This document shows positions 35,040 through 43,600 of a DNA stretch of 64,000 nucleotides, in pieces (position 1 is the stretch's first letter; the number at the start of each line of letters is the position of its first letter). The translations under genes and the position numbers were made by a program. The stretch spans positions 2,481,836 through 2,545,835 of the forward strand of contig NZ_KV467168.1 in assembly GCF_001663775.1 (NCBI RefSeq). The letters run 5' to 3'. The notes below the pieces were generated by a model that saw only the letters and a list, made by a program, of their open reading frames with translations, made no database searches and was not told the origin of the DNA. The stretch comes from Arthrobacter sp. B6. GTDB taxonomy: Bacteria > Actinomycetota > Actinomycetes > Actinomycetales > Micrococcaceae.

Positions 35040-35942
35040 ATGAGCTCAACCACCCTCGAACCCAACCCGTCCCGCCGCGGGGCGCACGCCGGCTCGGCGT
35101 CTTCCGGCAAGCTGCCCGGCGACGCCATCAGTACCGGCCCGGGCCCGTCCTTCCTCCGCGTGCTGAACTCGGAATTCATCAAGTTCCGCACCCTGCTGTC
35201 CACGCTGATCCTCCTCGCCTGCACCGTCCTGGTAGTGGTTGGCTTTGGCGCCCTGTCAGCCTGGGGTACCGGCCAGTTCGCCGAGGAAGCACTGCGCGAC
35301 CCCCAGGCGGCCGCCTCGTTTGCCGCCCAGGGCGGGGACCTCGCCGTCGGGGTCCCGACCTCCGGCATTGCCTTCGCCCAACTCATCCTGGGCTCGCTCG
35401 GCGTGCTCCTGATGAGTTCCGAGTTCTCCACGGGAATGGCCCGCTCAACCTTCGCAGCCGTACCGAAACGGACGCCCGCTTTCGTGGCTAAACTGCTGGT
35501 GGTGATGCTGACGGCGTTCGTTGTCACCGTGGTCTCGGTGTATCTGGCCGGCCTGCTCTCGCTGCCGATCCTGGGCAACTACGACCTCAAGCTGGACCTC
35601 GCCAGCTCGCAGTCAGTCAAGATGCTGCTCGTCAACAGCGTCTACGTCGCTGCCGTAGCGGCCATTGGCATGGCACTGGGATCACTGCTCCGGAACTCGG
35701 CGGGCGGCATCATGAGCCTCGTCGGGCTGTTCTTCGTGGCACCGATTGCCTTCCAGCTGATCCCAGGAGACTTTTTCGTGCAGACCCGTAAATACCTTCC
35801 GGGGAATACGGTGGAGCCAATGACGGCCGTGCAGCACATGCCTGACACCCTGGAGGCGTGGCAGGCCGCCCTTGTCCTCGGTGCCTGGGTAGTCGTCCCG
35901 GTGGTTCTCGCCGCGGTTGTGCTGAAGAAACGCGACGTCTAG
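35040..35942 (+). CDS. ABC-2 type transporter permease
   Basis: 300 residues with a hydrophilic head of about 45 residues and about six transmembrane segments, e.g. LLSTLILLACTVLVVVGFG, IAFAQLILGSLGVLLMSSE and AALVLGAWVVVPVVLAAVVL. SSEFSTGMARSTFAAVPKR after TM2 is characteristic of ABC-2 permeases that partner BcrA-like ATPases. The start has GGAGG from the end of the preceding gene, only 3 bases upstream. It forms the membrane part of the exporter. Confidence 0.9.
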   Translation: MSSTTLEPNPSRRGAHAGSASSGKLPGDAISTGPGPSFLRVLNSEFIKFRTLLSTLILLACTVLVVVGFGALSAWGTGQFAEEALRDPQAAASFAAQGGDLAVGVPTSGIAFAQLILGSLGVLLMSSEFSTGMARSTFAAVPKRTPAFVAKLLVVMLTAFVVTVVSVYLAGLLSLPILGNYDLKLDLASSQSVKMLLVNSVYVAAVAAIGMALGSLLRNSAGGIMSLVGLFFVAPIAFQLIPGDFFVQTRKYLPGNTVEPMTAVQHMPDTLEAWQAALVLGAWVVVPVVLAAVVLKKRDV

Positions 35943-35962
35943 TCTGCAGCTAGGCTCAGACC

Positions 35963-37318
35963 ATGAACGAAGCGGCACCAGTTAAGGACGCGCCGGCCGG
36001 ACTGGCCGACGCGTCCTTTGCCGAAATCACGGCTAAACGGCGAGGTCTGCTGCGCCGGTACCTGTACCAGCATCCCTGGGTGATGGACGGTGTGGTGGCC
36101 CTCAGCTATGCGCTGCTGGTGGCTCCCACCGTGGTTGACGCCGTCTTGTCAGGCGCCTGGTTCGCGGCCGTGCTCCTCCTGGCGGTGGCAGCAGCGCTCT
36201 TCTTCCGGCGTTTCTACCCCGTGGCGCTCGTGGCCTTCATAGCCGTGGTCGAGGTAGCGGTGACGCTGCTCCATCCGTGGGGTTCCAATGTCTCTGCCGG
36301 ACTGTGGTTCTCGCTTTACTCGGTGGCGGTGGTGCACACGCGACGGTTCGCCCTGATGACCATGGCGGTGGCCACGGCGCCGCTGGCACTGCTGTACCTG
36401 CTGGCCGCCGTCGGTCCCATGGAGAACTCCTTCGTCCACCACACCGGCGGCAACCCCGGCGACTTCCACCTCCTGACCAGCATCGCCACCGGGGCCACCA
36501 TTGCCCTGTCCAACGTGATCGCCACCGGAATCGGCATCTCCGTGCGGCAGCGGCGGGAACACGAACAGGAAATCGCAGCCTGGGCGGCGCGGACGGCCAG
36601 CCTCGCCTCCGTGAACGAACGGAACCGGATCGCCCGGGAAATGCACGACGTCGTCGCGCACTCGCTGACGGTGATGATCAGCTTGTCGGACGGTGCCGCC
36701 GTCGTGGTCCGGAAAAGTCCCGATCGCGCCGGTGAGGTGCTCGGTGAACTCTCCCGGACGGGCCGGACCGCCCTGGCCGACATGCGGAGGGTGCTGGGCG
36801 TGTTGCGGGACGATGCAGGATTGACGGCACCGCGGCAGCCGCTGGCTTCCGGTGACAGCCTGAGGACACTCCTCGAAGGATTCCGCACGGCAGGGCTGCC
36901 GCTGCACTACTCCCATACGGGGCCTGCGCTGCCCGACGATGCTGCGTTCCAGCTGACCGTGTACCGGATCGTCCAGGAATCGCTCACCAACGTCCTGCGC
37001 TACGGGAGGTCGCTGGGCCGCGTGGACGTGGACATTATCCGGGCCGGTTCCACCGTCACCATTGAAGTGCTCGACGACGGCACGGGGGCAGCAGGCCAGG
37101 GAACCTCCGACGGCGGGCCGGGTTCCAGCACTGCCGGGGGCCTTCCCGGTTCCGGCCAGGGGCTTGCCGGAATGGCGGAGCGGGCCCGCATCTACTCCGG
37201 CACGGTGGAAGCCGGGTGGAGCAGCCGGGGCTGGCGCGTCCGCGCCGTCCTTGATTGTCCAGGCGACGAGCCCACGGAGCCGCTCAACCGTCCACCCCAA
37301 CTGCAAGGCAAATCGTGA
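35963..37318 (+). CDS. Sensor histidine kinase (NarL/DesK-type, HisKA_3)
   Basis: 451 residues. About five transmembrane segments in residues 45-200 form the sensor. The dimerisation/phosphoacceptor domain contains NRIAREMHDVVAHSL with the phosphorylated His at residue 228. An HATPase_c domain follows (QLTVYRIVQESLTNVLRYG; GQGLAGMAERARIYSG). The loop between these two ATPase motifs carries a Gly/Ser-rich insertion of about 25 residues. The stop overlaps the regulator start (GTGA), so the two are translated together. Confidence 0.92.
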   Translation: MNEAAPVKDAPAGLADASFAEITAKRRGLLRRYLYQHPWVMDGVVALSYALLVAPTVVDAVLSGAWFAAVLLLAVAAALFFRRFYPVALVAFIAVVEVAVTLLHPWGSNVSAGLWFSLYSVAVVHTRRFALMTMAVATAPLALLYLLAAVGPMENSFVHHTGGNPGDFHLLTSIATGATIALSNVIATGIGISVRQRREHEQEIAAWAARTASLASVNERNRIAREMHDVVAHSLTVMISLSDGAAVVVRKSPDRAGEVLGELSRTGRTALADMRRVLGVLRDDAGLTAPRQPLASGDSLRTLLEGFRTAGLPLHYSHTGPALPDDAAFQLTVYRIVQESLTNVLRYGRSLGRVDVDIIRAGSTVTIEVLDDGTGAAGQGTSDGGPGSSTAGGLPGSGQGLAGMAERARIYSGTVEAGWSSRGWRVRAVLDCPGDEPTEPLNRPPQLQGKS

Positions 37319-38007
37319 CCCAGAACCAACCGACATCAGTCCTGCTGGTGGATGACCAGCCCCTGCTGAGGATGGGCTTCCGCCTCATCCTGGAGGGTGA
37401 GGACGACCTCCACATCGTGGGCGAGGCGTCCGACGGTGCCGACGCCATCCGTCAGGTCCGCGAACTCAACCCGGACGTAGTGCTCATGGACGTCCGGATG
37501 CCCGTACTGGACGGCATCGAGGCCACGCGCGCCATCACCACATCCGGATCGGGTGCCCGAATCATCATCCTCACCACCTTCGATGTGGACGAATACGCGT
37601 TTGCGGGGCTCCAGGCAGGCGCGTCCGCTTTCCTCCTGAAGGACGTGGCGCCGTCGGAACTGATCCAGGCCGTGCGCGTGGTGGCCAGCGGGGATGCGGT
37701 GGTGGCCCCGAGAGTCACGCAGCGGCTGCTGGAGACGTACGTCCGTGGTGCTGCCCGGCCTGCTCCCGCCGCGGCGCCGCGTGATCCGCTGCTGGAGGAC
37801 CTGACGCCCCGCGAAACCGAGATGCTGGAGGCCATGGCGGAGGGTCTGTCCAACGCCGAGATAGCGCACAGGTATTTCCTCTCTGAAGCCACCGTGAAGA
37901 CCCACGTCCGCCGCATCCTCACGAAGCTGCACCTGCGGGACCGCGTCCAGGCCGTGGTCTACGCCTACGAGACCGGCCTGGTGGTTCCGAGCAACCCGGA
38001 CTACTGA
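37315..38007 (+). CDS. LuxR/NarL-type response regulator
   Basis: 230 residues from GTG 37315, which overlaps the kinase stop; longer frames upstream run inside the kinase gene. The receiver domain begins SVLLVDDQPLLRMGF and carries the phosphoacceptor Asp59 in NPDVVLMDVRMP; the conserved Lys is in LLKDVAP. The C-terminal LuxR helix-turn-helix has LTPRETEMLEAMAEGLSNAE and SEATVKTHVRRILTKL. It probably controls its own operon through the 11-bp repeats at 33970. Confidence 0.93.
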   Translation: MTQNQPTSVLLVDDQPLLRMGFRLILEGEDDLHIVGEASDGADAIRQVRELNPDVVLMDVRMPVLDGIEATRAITTSGSGARIIILTTFDVDEYAFAGLQAGASAFLLKDVAPSELIQAVRVVASGDAVVAPRVTQRLLETYVRGAARPAPAAAPRDPLLEDLTPRETEMLEAMAEGLSNAEIAHRYFLSEATVKTHVRRILTKLHLRDRVQAVVYAYETGLVVPSNPDY

Positions 38008-38051
38008 GGCACAGGCAGCGCACAGGAGCACCCTATGCAGGCAACAGGCGG

Positions 38052-38960
38052 ATGTCGTTCCATGGATCCATGACCAACCACGTTCCCCACCCCAACCACG
38101 ACCGCGGCCTCGAATTCGACCTTTCCACCATGATGAGCCGCCGCTCACTCGGCATGTTCTTCGGCGCCGGAGGCGCCGCAGCCGCCCTGGCGGCATGCAC
38201 TCCCGGCGGATCAGGCAGCACGGCGGGGACGACGACGCCGGCCGCCACGGAAAGTGCCGCGACGACCCCCGCGGCGACGGCCTCCGCCCCGCCGTCCGCT
38301 TCCCCAACGCTCACCCGCGCGATCGCCGAGTGCGGCGCGGAAATCCCCGAGGAGACGGCCGGTCCGTTCCCGGGTGACGGCTCGAACGGACCCAACGTCC
38401 TGGCAGCCTCGGGAGTGGTGCGGCAGGACATCACCGCAAGCTTCGGGACCGGCAGCGCCACGGCCGAAGGTGTGCCGTTGACCTTTACCCTGACACTGCT
38501 GGACAACGCCAACGGCTGCGTTCCCCTTGCCGGGGCCGCCGTCTACGCCTGGCACTGCGACCGGGAGGGCAGGTATTCCCTCTACGATTCAGGCCTGTCC
38601 AACGAAAACTACCTCCGCGGTGTTCAGGAAGCCGACGCCAACGGCCAGGTCACGTTCAGCTCCGTCTTTCCCGGCGCCTACTCCGGACGCTGGCCGCACA
38701 TCCACTTCGAGGTGTTCGAGTCCATGAGCAATGCCACGGCGGCCGGACAGGTGCTTGCTGTGTCGCAGATTGCGCTGACCAAGGCCGCCTGCGACGACGT
38801 CTACGCCACCCCGGGCTACGAGGACAGCGCCGCGAACATGAGACGGACCACGCTGCAGTCGGACAACGTCTTCCGGAACGACGGCGGCGTCCACCAGCTG
38901 GCGACTATGACCGGCTCCGCCGCCACGGGCTACACGGCGGGCCTGAACGTCACCCTGTAG
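38052..38960 (+). CDS. Tat-exported intradiol-dioxygenase-like lipoprotein
   Basis: 302 residues. A twin-arginine signal MMSRRSLGMFFGAGGAAAAL ends in a lipobox (LAAC), followed by a Thr/Ala/Pro-rich spacer to about residue 85. The catalytic-type domain keeps the intradiol dioxygenase pattern: YAWHCDREGRYSLYD, NYLRGVQEAD, then YSGRWPHIHFEVF with the Tyr/His/His non-haem iron ligands. Intracellular relatives open catechol rings; the secreted lipoprotein form is common in actinobacteria and its substrate is not established. The start is uncertain: ATG 38052 or 38070. Confidence 0.85.
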   Translation: MSFHGSMTNHVPHPNHDRGLEFDLSTMMSRRSLGMFFGAGGAAAALAACTPGGSGSTAGTTTPAATESAATTPAATASAPPSASPTLTRAIAECGAEIPEETAGPFPGDGSNGPNVLAASGVVRQDITASFGTGSATAEGVPLTFTLTLLDNANGCVPLAGAAVYAWHCDREGRYSLYDSGLSNENYLRGVQEADANGQVTFSSVFPGAYSGRWPHIHFEVFESMSNATAAGQVLAVSQIALTKAACDDVYATPGYEDSAANMRRTTLQSDNVFRNDGGVHQLATMTGSAATGYTAGLNVTL

Positions 38961-38989
38961 GCACCAGGCGCGGCGTTAGACTCGGAACC

Positions 38990-40303
38990 ATGCCTTCACC
39001 TTCTGCCGCTGCAGACCACATCCAGGACCTGGGCGCGTATGTCAGCGCATCGCCGTCGAGCTTCCACGCCGTACGGGAGGCCGCGCGGCGGCTGGATGAC
39101 GCCGGGTTCACCGGCCTGGACGAACTGCTGCCGTGGGAAGGCGGGACGGGCTCGTTCTACACAGTCCGTGACGGCGCGCTCATCGCGTGGGTGGTGCCCG
39201 AAGGCGCCGGGCCCGCAACAGGATTCAACATCCTGGGCGCGCACACCGACTCCCCCTCCTTCAAACTCAAGCCCAAGCCGACCACCGGAGCCCACGGGTG
39301 GCTGCAGGCCGGCGTCGAAATCTACGGCGGGCCGCTGCTGAACTCCTGGCTTGACCGCGAACTGCAGTTGGCCGGCCGGCTGGTCATGCTGGACGGCACC
39401 CAGCACCTTACGGCCACCGGTCCGATGCTCCGGTTCCCGCAGCTGGCCATCCACCTGGACCGAAACGTAAACGACGGCCTCACGCTGGATAAGCAGCGGC
39501 ACATGAACCCGGTGTGGGGGCTGGGCAACCCGGCTGAGGTGGACCTGCTGGCTGTCTTGGCATCCCATGTGCCTGATGTGTCGGTTGACCCTGCGCAGAT
39601 TGGCGGGTACGACGTCGTTATGGCGGACACGCAGCCGCCCGCGGTTTTCGGTGCCCACGGAGAGTTCTTCGCCTCCGGCCGCCTGGACAACCTTTCGGCC
39701 ACGCATGCGGGGCTGGTGGCGCTGGCCGCGCACGCTTCGTCTGCTTCCGCCGGCGCTGCCTCCGGGGGACCCATTGCCGTCCTTGCGGCATTCGACCATG
39801 AGGAAATCGGCTCCAATTCCCGGTCCGGGGCGTGCGGGCCGGTCCTCGAGGACGTGCTGGTCCGCATCTCCGAGGGCCTCGGCGCAACGGTGAGCCAGCG
39901 GCGGCAGGCGCTGGCGGCGTCGTTCTGTGTTTCCGCGGACGCCGGGCACGCCGTCCACCCCAACTACGCCGAGCGGCACGATCCCGCCAACCAGCCGGTG
40001 CTCAACGGCGGGCCGCTGCTGAAAATCAACGCCAACCAGCGGTACGCCACGGACGCCAACGGCGCTGCCTTCTGGGCCCGGCTGTGCGCCGAGGCTGACG
40101 TGCCCTACCAGGAGTTCGTGTCCAACAACGTGATGCCGTGCGGCTCCACCATCGGCCCGCTGACCGCAACGCGCTTGGGCATCCGGACAGTCGACGTCGG
40201 GGTTCCGCTGCTGTCCATGCACTCCGCCCGTGAGCTCTGCGGCGTGGAGGACCCGCGGCGGCTGGCTGCGGTAACGGAGCTGTTTTTCGCGACGGCGATG
40301 TAA
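38990..40303 (+). CDS. M18 family aminopeptidase
   Basis: 437 residues, the usual length for this zinc aminopeptidase. Metal-binding and catalytic segments are readable: LGAHTDSPSFKLKP (His85 region), the FDHEEIGSNSRSGA core (about 265-278), DAGHAVHPNYAERHD and the C-terminal LLSMHSARELCG with another metal His. It probably removes acidic or other N-terminal residues from peptides in the cytoplasm. It starts 29 bases after the dioxygenase gene and may be co-transcribed with it. Confidence 0.94.
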   Translation: MPSPSAAADHIQDLGAYVSASPSSFHAVREAARRLDDAGFTGLDELLPWEGGTGSFYTVRDGALIAWVVPEGAGPATGFNILGAHTDSPSFKLKPKPTTGAHGWLQAGVEIYGGPLLNSWLDRELQLAGRLVMLDGTQHLTATGPMLRFPQLAIHLDRNVNDGLTLDKQRHMNPVWGLGNPAEVDLLAVLASHVPDVSVDPAQIGGYDVVMADTQPPAVFGAHGEFFASGRLDNLSATHAGLVALAAHASSASAGAASGGPIAVLAAFDHEEIGSNSRSGACGPVLEDVLVRISEGLGATVSQRRQALAASFCVSADAGHAVHPNYAERHDPANQPVLNGGPLLKINANQRYATDANGAAFWARLCAEADVPYQEFVSNNVMPCGSTIGPLTATRLGIRTVDVGVPLLSMHSARELCGVEDPRRLAAVTELFFATAM

Positions 40304-40612
40304 AGGCTCGAATCTCCTTGAATCCTCACCACAAAGCTGGTGCGGGTTCCCACATAGTCGCTCGGCTTGGCTAGTGGTTGAGAGCGGCCGAGCCTACGGT
40401 TGAAAAATACGGATGCCCTATGGGCATGCGGTCCATGGTTCCGGGCCGCATGGCGGAGAGACCCGACTGTCTCGCCACCCGCAGGGCACCGGTAACAACT
40501 AACTGAACGCGACAGTCAGGTACCGGGAAGCCGGTGCCACTGGCAGGACAGGGGAGTGCAGACCCCCGGATCCTGCCGCTGCGTGGTTGTGCCGCGACTA
40601 TGGAGCCGAAAA
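40304..40612 (+). promoter_or_regulatory. Structured leader upstream of the giant secreted protein, with competing hairpins
   Basis: This 309-base gap holds dense pairing. CCGGTGCC (40531-40538) can pair with GGCACCGG at 40485-40492 (perfect) or GGTACCGG at 40519-40526 (one G.U, GAAG loop). GACTGTC (40465-40471) can pair with GACAGTC (40511-40517), or its TCTCGCC overlap can fold back on GGCGGAGA (40452-40459). A third stem, GGCAGGA 40542-40548 with TCCTGCC 40571-40577 plus inner GGGG/CCCC, stands before the ribosome binding site GGAG. Mutually exclusive stems suggest a riboswitch or attenuator; I could not match it to a known class. Confidence 0.45.
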
Positions 40613-43600
40613 ATGAAGTCTGCACCCGGATTGTTCCCCCGGCGGATCCTCAAGCAGGGCGTCCCTGCGCTGATCCTCGCGTTGATCGTCTCCACACTCT
40701 CCATCGCAGCCGATCCGTCGCTGTTGGCTCCTGCCCGGGCCGCAGGTCCGTGCGATGCGCCGGTGGTCAGCAAGGTTGCCTGCGAGAACACGCAGCCCGG
40801 CAGTCCGGCGTCCGAATGGCAGGTCGCGGGAGCGGGCAGCAGCACCATCCAGGGCTACGCGACGTCGATGAGCGTCAACGTTGGGCAAACGGTGACCTTC
40901 AAGGTCAAGACCACAGCCTCGGCCTACCGCGTCGACATTTACCGTCTGGGTTACTACCAGGGGCTGGGGGCCCGCAAAGTCGCCGCCAATATTCTTCCGT
41001 CAGTGCCGCTGCCGCAATCCCAGCCCAACTGCCTCACCTACTCTGCGACCGGCCTGATTGATTGCGGAAACTGGGCGGTGTCCGCCTCATGGCAAGTGCC
41101 GGCGTCGGCCGTTTCCGGCGTTTACCTTGCGCGCCTGGTGCGCACCGACGTGAGCGCTGCCAGCGTCATTCCGTTTGTGGTGCGCGACGACGCGGCTCAC
41201 TCCGATCTGCTGTTCCAGACCTCAGACTCCACCTGGCAGGCATATAACACCTACGGCGGAAACAGCCTCTACGGCTGCACGGTGGCCTGCCCGCCGGGCA
41301 ATCCACAGGCCTACAAGGCTGCCTTCAAGGTGTCCTACAACAGGCCGTTCACCACGGCTGGGGAAGCCCAGGGCCAGAACTGGCTGATGTATGCCGAATA
41401 CCCCATGATCCGCTTTATCGAGGCCAACGGCTACGACGTCAGCTACATGAGCGGGTTGGACGTGTCCACCAAGGCCCCCTTGCTGTTGAACCACAAGGCC
41501 TTCCTTTCAGTCGGCCACGATGAATACTGGACCGCGGAGCAACGGGCAAATGTTGAGGCCGCCCGTGACGCCGGCGTGCACCTGGCATTCTTCAGCGGCA
41601 ACGAGATGTTCTGGAGGACACGTTGGGAGCCCAGCTCGGCGGGGACCGCAACGGCGGGGCGCACCATTGCCTCGTACAAGGACACGCACTTCAACGGCCC
41701 TACCGACCCTGTCTCCTGGACCGGTACCTGGCGCGATCCACGCTACGGTACAGCCACCGGCGGCGGAAACCCCGAAAATGCGTTGACCGGGCAGTACTTC
41801 GTGGTGAACTCCGGGACAACCGATATCGAAGTCCCTGCTGCCTTCAAGCAGCTCAGGCTGTGGAGGAACACTTCGATCCCCAGCCTCGCAAACGGGGCCT
41901 CAGCAACGCTGGGGGCCGGGTCCGGCACATTGGGCTACGAGTGGGACATCGATGCTGACAACGGCTTCAGGCCGCCTGGCCAGTTCAGGTTGTCGCATAC
42001 CACCAGCACAACGGCGGAGGTCTTCACCGACTATGGGTCCAGCACTCAACACGGGGGAACGGCCACCCACAACCTGACAATGTACAAGGCCACCAGCGGC
42101 GCTCTCGTCTTTGGCGCCGGAACAATCCAGTGGTCCTGGGGTCTGGACTCCTACACCACAGGCAAAGCCGTGGACCGGAACATGCAGCAGGCCACCGTCA
42201 ATCTCTTTGCGGACATGGGGTCACAGCCCGCCACACTGACATCCGGCCTTGTGGCCGCCCAACCTTCAGCAGACACGGTGGCACCGACTTCAGCCGTGAC
42301 GTCCCCGGCTGCCGGTGCTACGGTGGCCGACAGCACGATCCTTACAGTGTCCGGGACAGCCTCCGACACGGGTGGCGTAGTAGCCGGCGTGGAGGTGTCC
42401 ACCGACGGCGGAACAACCTGGCGCCGCGCGAACGGCACCACTAACTGGTCCTACAGCTGGAATGCCCACGGGAGCCCGACGTCGGTCCTGCGCTCCAGGG
42501 CAGTCGACGACAGCGGCAACCTGGAGTCGGGATCACCCGGAGTGCCGGTCAACGTTGCGTGTCCCTGTTCCCTTTCCGGATTGAACTTCGCGCCTGCAGC
42601 ACCTGACTCCGGGGACACCGGCTCCATAGAAGTCGGCGCGAAATTCTACTCCGACGTTGCCGGCACGATCAGTTCAGTCCGGTTCTTCAAATCTGCGAAA
42701 AATACCGGCACGCACGTTGGCAGCGTGTGGAGTGCTGCTGGCCAAAGGCTGGCCAGCGCAACGTTCACGGGTGAATCTGCCACCGGCTGGCAGACCGCCA
42801 CATTGTCGCCCCCGCTGGCCATCACGGCCAACACGCATTATGTGGTGTCGTACTTCGCGCCGTCAGGCCACTACGCCCAGGATCTCGGGTACTTCTACAA
42901 CAACCCGTCCCCCACAGGCGGGAGCAACTCACTCGACAGCGCGCCCCTGCATTTTACGCGAAGCCTTCCCGGAGCCCCCAACGGTTTCTACCGGTACGCC
43001 TCAACGTCGAGTTTCCCGGATCTGATGTATGACGCCGAGTACTACTGGGTGGATGTAGTGTTCACCCCTTCGGGAACCGTGGCGCCCGCGGTCTCGTCGG
43101 TGTCACCCGTGAACAATGCCTCGGGTGTGGCCGTAAGCACCAAGCCAGCTGTCACGTTCAACCAGGCAGTGACTGCCGGCTCCGTGGCCTTCACGCTGAA
43201 GAATGCAGCCGGTGCCACAGTGGGCGGTTCGCTGGCGCACGATGCGGCAACGAACACTTCCACGTTTACTCCCACAAATGTCCTGGAATACAGCACCGCC
43301 TACACGGCCACTGTCAGTGGGGCGCGTAATTCTGCCGGCCAGACCATGGCTGCCCCCTACACGTGGACATTTACAACGGCCCCGCCTCCGGCGGCGCCCT
43401 CAGTGTCGTCGGTGTCGCCGGCGAACAATGCAACCGGCGTTGCTGTGGACGTCAAGCCAACAGCGACGTTCAACCAGGCCGTAACGGGCTCCTCGGTTGT
43501 CTTCGGGGTCAAGGGTCCAAACGGCAGCACGGTTGCCGGCAGTGTGGTCCATGACGCAGCGACCAACACGTCGACCTTCACTCCCGCAGCGGTCCTCGCG

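Noticed and set aside
40519..40577. Cobalamin or other known riboswitch
   Set aside because: GGGAAnCCGGTG and GCCACTGG resemble cobalamin-riboswitch words, but order and spacing are wrong and no B12 box is seen. Kept only as an unassigned structured leader.
40556..40612. Upstream GTG 40556 as the start of the giant protein
   Set aside because: It would place a non-hydrophobic 19-residue piece before the signal peptide and translate part of the leader hairpin; ATG 40613 has GGAG and a clean signal peptide.
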